In this document: positions 13,487 to 16,028 of the stretch, in pieces | Numbering within the stretch: the first letter of the stretch is position 1 | Layout: each line of letters opens with the position of its first letter | NCBI GenBank assembly: GCA_021846795.1 | Contig: JAJZWG010000014.1 | Coordinates: forward strand, 1-16,028 | Length of the DNA stretch: 16,028 bases | Direction: 5' to 3' | Origin: a bacterium | Lineage (GTDB): Bacteria; Patescibacteriota; Saccharimonadia; Saccharimonadales; UBA4665 | Program-made: the position numbers and the translations under genes | Notes under the pieces: generated by a model | Told to the model about the DNA's origin: nothing | Database searches by the model: none | What the model saw: the letters and a program-made list of their open reading frames with translations, nothing else

Positions 13487-13804
13487 CTAAAAATTACTGG
13501 CTTGATTATTTAGTTGTGTGCTATCAACATTATTAGAGCTAACACTAGTTTGATTGACAACATTATAAGCTTCACTTAGACTAGCTGCATTAGTAATGGT
13601 TGGTGGTACTTGGGTAGCGGTAGTTGGAGATTTATATCCTAAATAGGCTGGACTAGTAGCTTGACTAGCTTTAATTGTATCAACACCAGCTTTAGTCTTG
13701 TAATTGTGTTGATAGATATAGTATCCTAATCCACCAATCACAGCTACTACAACGACAACAATTAAGCCTTCTACAACTGAAAATCCTTTTTGATTTTTTT
13801 TCAT
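13487..13804 (-). CDS. Type IV pilin-like protein
   Basis: The 105-residue protein opens MKKNQKGFSVVEGLIVVVVV, a class III (prepilin) signal: basic leader, Gly before Phe, glutamate at +5 of the mature chain, then a hydrophobic helix to about residue 30. Prepilin peptidase would cut after the Gly and methylate the Phe. The remaining 75 residues are Ser/Thr/Asn/Gln-rich with no cysteines and too short for a full pilin globular head, so a minor or pseudopilin is more likely than the main subunit. AAAGGAG eight bases before the ATG is one of the two clear Shine-Dalgarno sites here, suggesting strong expression. It follows a secreted protein gene by 13 bases. No assembly ATPase, platform protein or peptidase is in the window. 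Confidence 0.82.
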   Translation of the reverse strand: MKKNQKGFSVVEGLIVVVVVAVIGGLGYYIYQHNYKTKAGVDTIKASQATSPAYLGYKSPTTATQVPPTITNAASLSEAYNVVNQTSVSSNNVDSTQLNNQASNF

Positions 13805-13817
13805 TTAAATTACTCCT

Positions 13818-14429
13818 TTATGAATTCTTCGTAGTTAAACTAACATTATTAGCTTTTGCAACAGCTACAATTAAATTCTTAACAGCTGTTTTATAGGCTT
13901 TTAAATCAGATATTGTAGTGTGTAGATCACCTATAAACGAATCAACCATGGCTTTTGGATGACTAGAATTACAACTAAACGTACTATTAGCTTGTAGTCT
14001 ACTATATTCCGTTCTAACAACACTAGAAGTAGTTGATAAATTAGTTAAAAGTTGATTATAGTTAGTTACTTTATTGCTACTCTTAGAATAAAAACTCTCA
14101 ACTCTACCAGCAATAGCTGTAAATAAACTAAGTTGATTAGATAATCTAGTATCTAATCTACCAATTATAGTTCTAACAGCATTTTGACGTTTTTGACAAG
14201 CTAAAGTTTTACCATTGCTACTATGAACTTGGCCGTTAGTTTGTCCAGCCACAGCATAACTATTGGCATGACTATTAACTTGGGCAGTAGGCTGACCAAC
14301 ATTAGAAGTATTAGTTGGATTAGTGTTATGCGAAGTAGCTACAGCTGGTAAAGCGAAAACAGTTGTAGATAATAATCCCATAACTAAAACAGATACTAAA
14401 CTTATCCATTTTATTTTTTTATGAATCAT
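13818..14429 (-). CDS. Secreted helical protein of unknown function
   Basis: I do not recognise a family. The 203-residue protein has a signal peptide: MIHKKIK, a hydrophobic stretch at 8-27, and a probable cut near VFA-LPA or AVA-TS (26-32). A Ser/Thr/Asn/Gln linker follows (33-72), then a mostly alpha-helical region (about 77-195) bounded by two cysteines, C78 and C153, that could form a disulfide. Helices show regular heptad-like spacing (VRTIIGRLDTRLSNQLSL and VDSFIGDLHTTISDLKAY), so a helical bundle is likely. AAGGA stands about eight bases before the ATG. It is 13 bases upstream of the pilin-like gene and presumably co-transcribed, suggesting a joint role at the cell surface. Confidence 0.7.
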   Translation of the reverse strand: MIHKKIKWISLVSVLVMGLLSTTVFALPAVATSHNTNPTNTSNVGQPTAQVNSHANSYAVAGQTNGQVHSSNGKTLACQKRQNAVRTIIGRLDTRLSNQLSLFTAIAGRVESFYSKSSNKVTNYNQLLTNLSTTSSVVRTEYSRLQANSTFSCNSSHPKAMVDSFIGDLHTTISDLKAYKTAVKNLIVAVAKANNVSLTTKNS

Positions 14430-14503
14430 TTTAAAATCCTTATTTAATGTTTATGCTTATAATATACACCCAAAAACATAAAAACAATATAGCTTAAAAT
14501 CAA

Positions 14504-15106
14504 TTATCTAATCAGTTGATTATATTTTTTAGCTAATAAATTAACATCGGGTATACCAAATCTTTTAGACCATAGTTCAAATTTATTTGCTTGCAAGGGT
14601 AAATTTTGTCTCAAACCCTTCAAATAAGTCTGATAGGAATTAAATATTGAATGTTTGGAATGAAAACAATCAGCGTAACACAATAATTCTCCTTCGATAG
14701 TATTCGGTTGATAATCGTGTTCTGGTAAATACCAAGGCTTATCAATAATTTCTTGTTTACTCAAACCTAGTAAAACATGCGTAGCAACCACAGAATTAAT
14801 AGATTGATTAACGCCTTCGTCTTCTAAAATTTTAGCTCCCAATATAGCGTGTTGTGGGTATAATCGACTATTGGTATTTTGACCAGCTTCGTTAAAAAAA
14901 GCATAACTACCGATATCGTGTAATAAAGCGGCTGTTTCTAATAAATGATTATCAATTTTGATATTTAAATTTCCAGAACACCAAAGTGCGATCTCAGCAA
15001 CTATTTGACAATGGCCATAAACCAGATCAAAAACCTTTTGATTGGGTGCATATTTTTTATGATAACGTTCAATATCTTTTATAGATGGCCAAATTGTGGT
15101 TGTCAT
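14504..15106 (-). CDS. HD-domain metal-dependent phosphohydrolase
   Basis: HD-domain enzymes hydrolyse phosphate esters of nucleotides or nucleotide messengers with bound divalent metals. The 200-residue protein has H32 in GHCQIVAEIA, the HD pair H63-D64 in ALLHDIGSY, further histidines H86 (YPQHAILGA) and H110 (VVATHVLLG), and D146 in LLCYADCFHS. This gives the full set of metal ligands and supports catalysis. The single HD domain fills most of the chain and no partner domain is attached; a predicted (p)ppGpp synthetase region is absent. A promoter with TTGACA and TATACT lies about 50 bases upstream. The weak GAGG is 13 bases from the ATG, further than usual. The natural substrate cannot be inferred. 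Confidence 0.85.
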   Translation of the reverse strand: MTTTIWPSIKDIERYHKKYAPNQKVFDLVYGHCQIVAEIALWCSGNLNIKIDNHLLETAALLHDIGSYAFFNEAGQNTNSRLYPQHAILGAKILEDEGVNQSINSVVATHVLLGLSKQEIIDKPWYLPEHDYQPNTIEGELLCYADCFHSKHSIFNSYQTYLKGLRQNLPLQANKFELWSKRFGIPDVNLLAKKYNQLIR

Positions 15107-15153
15107 ATATATTTAATGTCCTCAATGTTCTTATTGTTTTAAATTATATTTCA

Positions 15154-15184
15154 AGTATACCTATAAAAACATATCTAGTGTCAA
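15154..15184 (-). promoter_or_regulatory. Promoter of the HD-domain gene
   Basis: On the minus strand TTGACA (15184-15179) is followed after 19 bases by TATACT (15159-15154). The -35 is perfect and the -10 has five of six bases, but the spacing is two bases longer than optimal. It gives a leader of roughly 40 bases before the ATG at 15106. Confidence 0.55.
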
Positions 15185-15205
15185 GAATTAATGATATTTT
15201 ATTAA

Positions 15206-15255
15206 CTCTCCAATGGTGACCCTAAGGGGTTAGATTTATAAACAAATCACCAGAG
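15206..15255. other. Possible structured element between the HD gene and the RelE-like module
   Basis: CTCT (15206-15209) and GGTGA (15215-15219) pair with TCACC (15247-15251) and AGAG (15252-15255). Inside, two small hairpins can form (ACCC/GGGT and GATTT/AAATC on the minus strand), making a three-way junction. It lies after the toxin stop and before the HD promoter. It matches no RNA family I know; it may be a termination structure of the toxin mRNA, although no clear U-run follows. Confidence 0.35.
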
Positions 15256-15321
15256 AAATAATTAGGTGTAATGCTCTGTTAAGCGGTTTAGACCTAAATA
15301 GCTCTCTGACATAAGTTTTGC

Positions 15322-15585
15322 TCAGTTTTTATAAATGTCTTTGCGATGTTTAATACTTATCACCTGTAATATGTCGTCATCCACATCAAATGCTATGCGA
15401 TAATGACCGACTCGAAAGCGGTAATCGCCTATTTTAGAATCAACTAAGTGACGAGCATAAATAAGTGGGTCATCTTGTGCCAAAAAATACTGAAGTTTAT
15501 TGGCAATTCGTTTTCTAGTAACACTGTCAAGCTTGTCTAAGTCTTTCTTGCTGCTACCCGCAAATACCATGCGGAAGTTAGTCAT
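15322..15585 (-). CDS. RelE/ParE-superfamily toxin
   Basis: The 87-residue protein begins MTNFRMVFAGSSKKDLDKLD and ends in the family's core: IGDYRFRVGHYRIAFDVDDD followed by VISIKHRKDIYKN. The order of two helices, then beta strands with Arg in YRFRVG and HYRI, then HR near the end, is typical of RelE/ParE proteins. RelE members cut mRNA on the ribosome and ParE members poison gyrase; the sequence does not decide, but the C-terminal HRKDIY is common in RelE-like mRNA interferases. It starts at ATG inside the antitoxin stop (TAATG, one-base overlap), ensuring coupled synthesis. It appears complete. Confidence 0.88.
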   Translation of the reverse strand: MTNFRMVFAGSSKKDLDKLDSVTRKRIANKLQYFLAQDDPLIYARHLVDSKIGDYRFRVGHYRIAFDVDDDILQVISIKHRKDIYKN

Positions 15586-15842
15586 TAAAGAACATCTCCA
15601 AATACTTCATCAAATGTATAGACATCACCTTGTTTAATCTCATTACGTGCTTTTGCAATGCTAGCGATATAGTTACCATCTTGCATTAAAAGCAAGTCTT
15701 CCAACAGTTCGTCATCTATAATAGCCTTGCCCGTAAGTTTACCTCGACTTTTAATAAACAAAATATCGTCTCTGCCTAGTGCATTAATAGTACTAGCTAA
15801 GTTGTTACGTAAGTCAGTCTTATCAATTGTTTTTATACTCAT
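15585..15842 (-). CDS. Phd/RelB-like antitoxin of the RelE/ParE toxin
   Basis: The 85-residue protein starts MSIKTIDKTDLRNNLASTIN and continues DILFIKSRGKLTGKAIIDDE, resembling the Phd/YefM N-terminal fold (an alpha helix for operator binding followed by a basic beta strand), though it is more divergent than the other antitoxin in this window. The acidic C-terminus (about 55-85, ending TFDEVFGDVL) should wrap the toxin. It has a good ribosome site, GAAAGGAC, about seven bases before the ATG, and a palindromic operator in its promoter. Gene order and one-base overlap with the toxin are standard for a type II module. Confidence 0.84.
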   Translation of the reverse strand: MSIKTIDKTDLRNNLASTINALGRDDILFIKSRGKLTGKAIIDDELLEDLLLMQDGNYIASIAKARNEIKQGDVYTFDEVFGDVL

Positions 15843-15867
15843 AACGTCGTCCTTTCTTCACACTTTT

Positions 15868-15897
15868 ATTGTACAGTTAATTGTACAATTATGTCAA
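15868..15897 (-). promoter_or_regulatory. Promoter and palindromic operator of the RelE/Phd-like module
   Basis: On the minus strand TTGACA (15897-15892) is followed after 18 bases by TACAAT (15873-15868). Between them sits the perfect ten-base palindrome ATTGTACAAT (15880-15889), and its TGTACAAT half recurs over the -10 (15868-15875). Twin copies spaced about 14 bases apart fit cooperative binding of antitoxin dimers. Elements are seen directly; repression is inferred. Confidence 0.75.
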
Positions 15898-15901
15898 GTT
15901 C

Positions 15902-15970
15902 AATGCACTTACTCACTACATCGTGGACACTTTTCTACGTAAAATAGTTATATTTAATGTATCACAGTAT
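15902..15970. repeat. Element-end repeat shared with the relic at 3893-3960
   Basis: These 69 bases and 3893-3960 differ by only about ten substitutions and one base of length, and start abruptly at AATGCACTTACTCAC in both. The two copies point the same way. They mark the terminus of one insertion-sequence type, present as a degraded copy at the left and a possibly live copy at the right of the housekeeping core. Confidence 0.78.
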
Positions 15971-16028
15971 TCTGATGGGGTTAAGTAATTTAAGGCTTGA
16001 TGAGGTCTAAAGAAATGGTAATCATTAA
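15916..16028 (-). CDS. C-terminal end of a DDE integrase-type transposase (IS3/IS481-like), continues past the window
   Basis: The last 37 codons read FFRPHQALNYLTPSEYCDTL and then RRKVSTM before TAG at 15918-15916. RPHQ-AL-YLTP-EY is the recognisable tail of rve-type transposases of the IS3 and IS481 families, lying just after the third catalytic acid. The start and catalytic part are beyond the right edge. The stop is only about 14 bases from the apparent outer end of the element (near 15902), where homology with the relic at 3893 also begins. No frameshift is visible here, so this copy may be intact. Confidence 0.82.
   Translation of the reverse strand, partial: NDYHFFRPHQALNYLTPSEYCDTLNITILRRKVSTM

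Noticed and set aside
15185..15321. A tRNA or known riboswitch in the spacer
   Set aside because: No acceptor/T-arm combination or known aptamer core was found; only the small junction at 15206-15255 is noted.
15727..15942. A 71-codon plus-strand open frame
   Set aside because: It is antisense to the antitoxin, its operator and the transposase end; no independent support.
1..16028. CRISPR array, defence island or recoded UGA
   Set aside because: No regularly spaced repeats, no defence proteins beyond toxin-antitoxin modules, and UGA is used as an ordinary stop.

Overview
The window looks like a piece of chromosome from a small-genome Candidate Phyla Radiation bacterium, most likely a Saccharibacteria (TM7)-type organism. 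This placement is inference. It rests on the strongly A+T-rich sequence, genes packed on one strand, the close pgk-tpiA-helicase grouping, a DUF348/G5/lysozyme-like surface protein, a type IV pilin-like protein and several starts without a Shine-Dalgarno. UGA acts as a stop (for example at the helicase/Nudix ATGA overlap), so the code is not the UGA-glycine code of Gracilibacteria. Every gene I can support is on the minus strand.

Reading from the left: the 5' part of an IS1634-type transposase runs off the edge (1-595). Next come frameshifted remains of a BrnT/BrnA-like toxin-antitoxin pair (about 764-1290). A complete tmRNA gene (ssrA, 1318-1713) follows, which is not a protein ORF and is easily missed. 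It has a clear promoter, a G3.U70 alanine acceptor stem, a probable 27-residue tag ending in VLAA, an encoded CCA and an odd T-loop. rsmA (1734-2531) overlaps the end of a membrane-anchored DUF348/G5/lysozyme-like protein (2518-3795), which resembles resuscitation-promoting factors.

A degenerate transposase tail (about 3893-3985) precedes a PIN-toxin/Phd-antitoxin module (4024-4680) with an apparently leaderless, operator-covered promoter. The central housekeeping block is transcribed pgk > tpiA > a single-pass membrane protein of unknown function > PcrA/UvrD helicase > Nudix hydrolase (10064 down to 4756), with junctions that abut, overlap or lie within 17 bases. Upstream of it are envelope genes: an MMPL/RND exporter, a tiny membrane protein and a NicO-like metal-transporter candidate (10109-13364). 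A secreted helical protein and a type IV pilin-like protein (13487-14429) come next, followed by an HD-domain hydrolase (14504-15106).

The right end holds a second toxin-antitoxin module (RelE/ParE toxin with Phd-like antitoxin, 15322-15842) under a palindromic operator. The last gene is the C-terminus of a DDE transposase that leaves the window (15916-16028); its terminal sequence is the same as that in the relic near 3.9 kb. The housekeeping core is thus flanked by transposon pieces and three toxin-antitoxin loci, one dead and two apparently intact. I saw no CRISPR array, rRNA, canonical tRNA or defence operon. The most distinctive items are the tmRNA with its non-canonical T-loop and long tag, the triosephosphate isomerase with a changed GHSERR motif and loop 6, and the leaderless toxin-antitoxin promoter.
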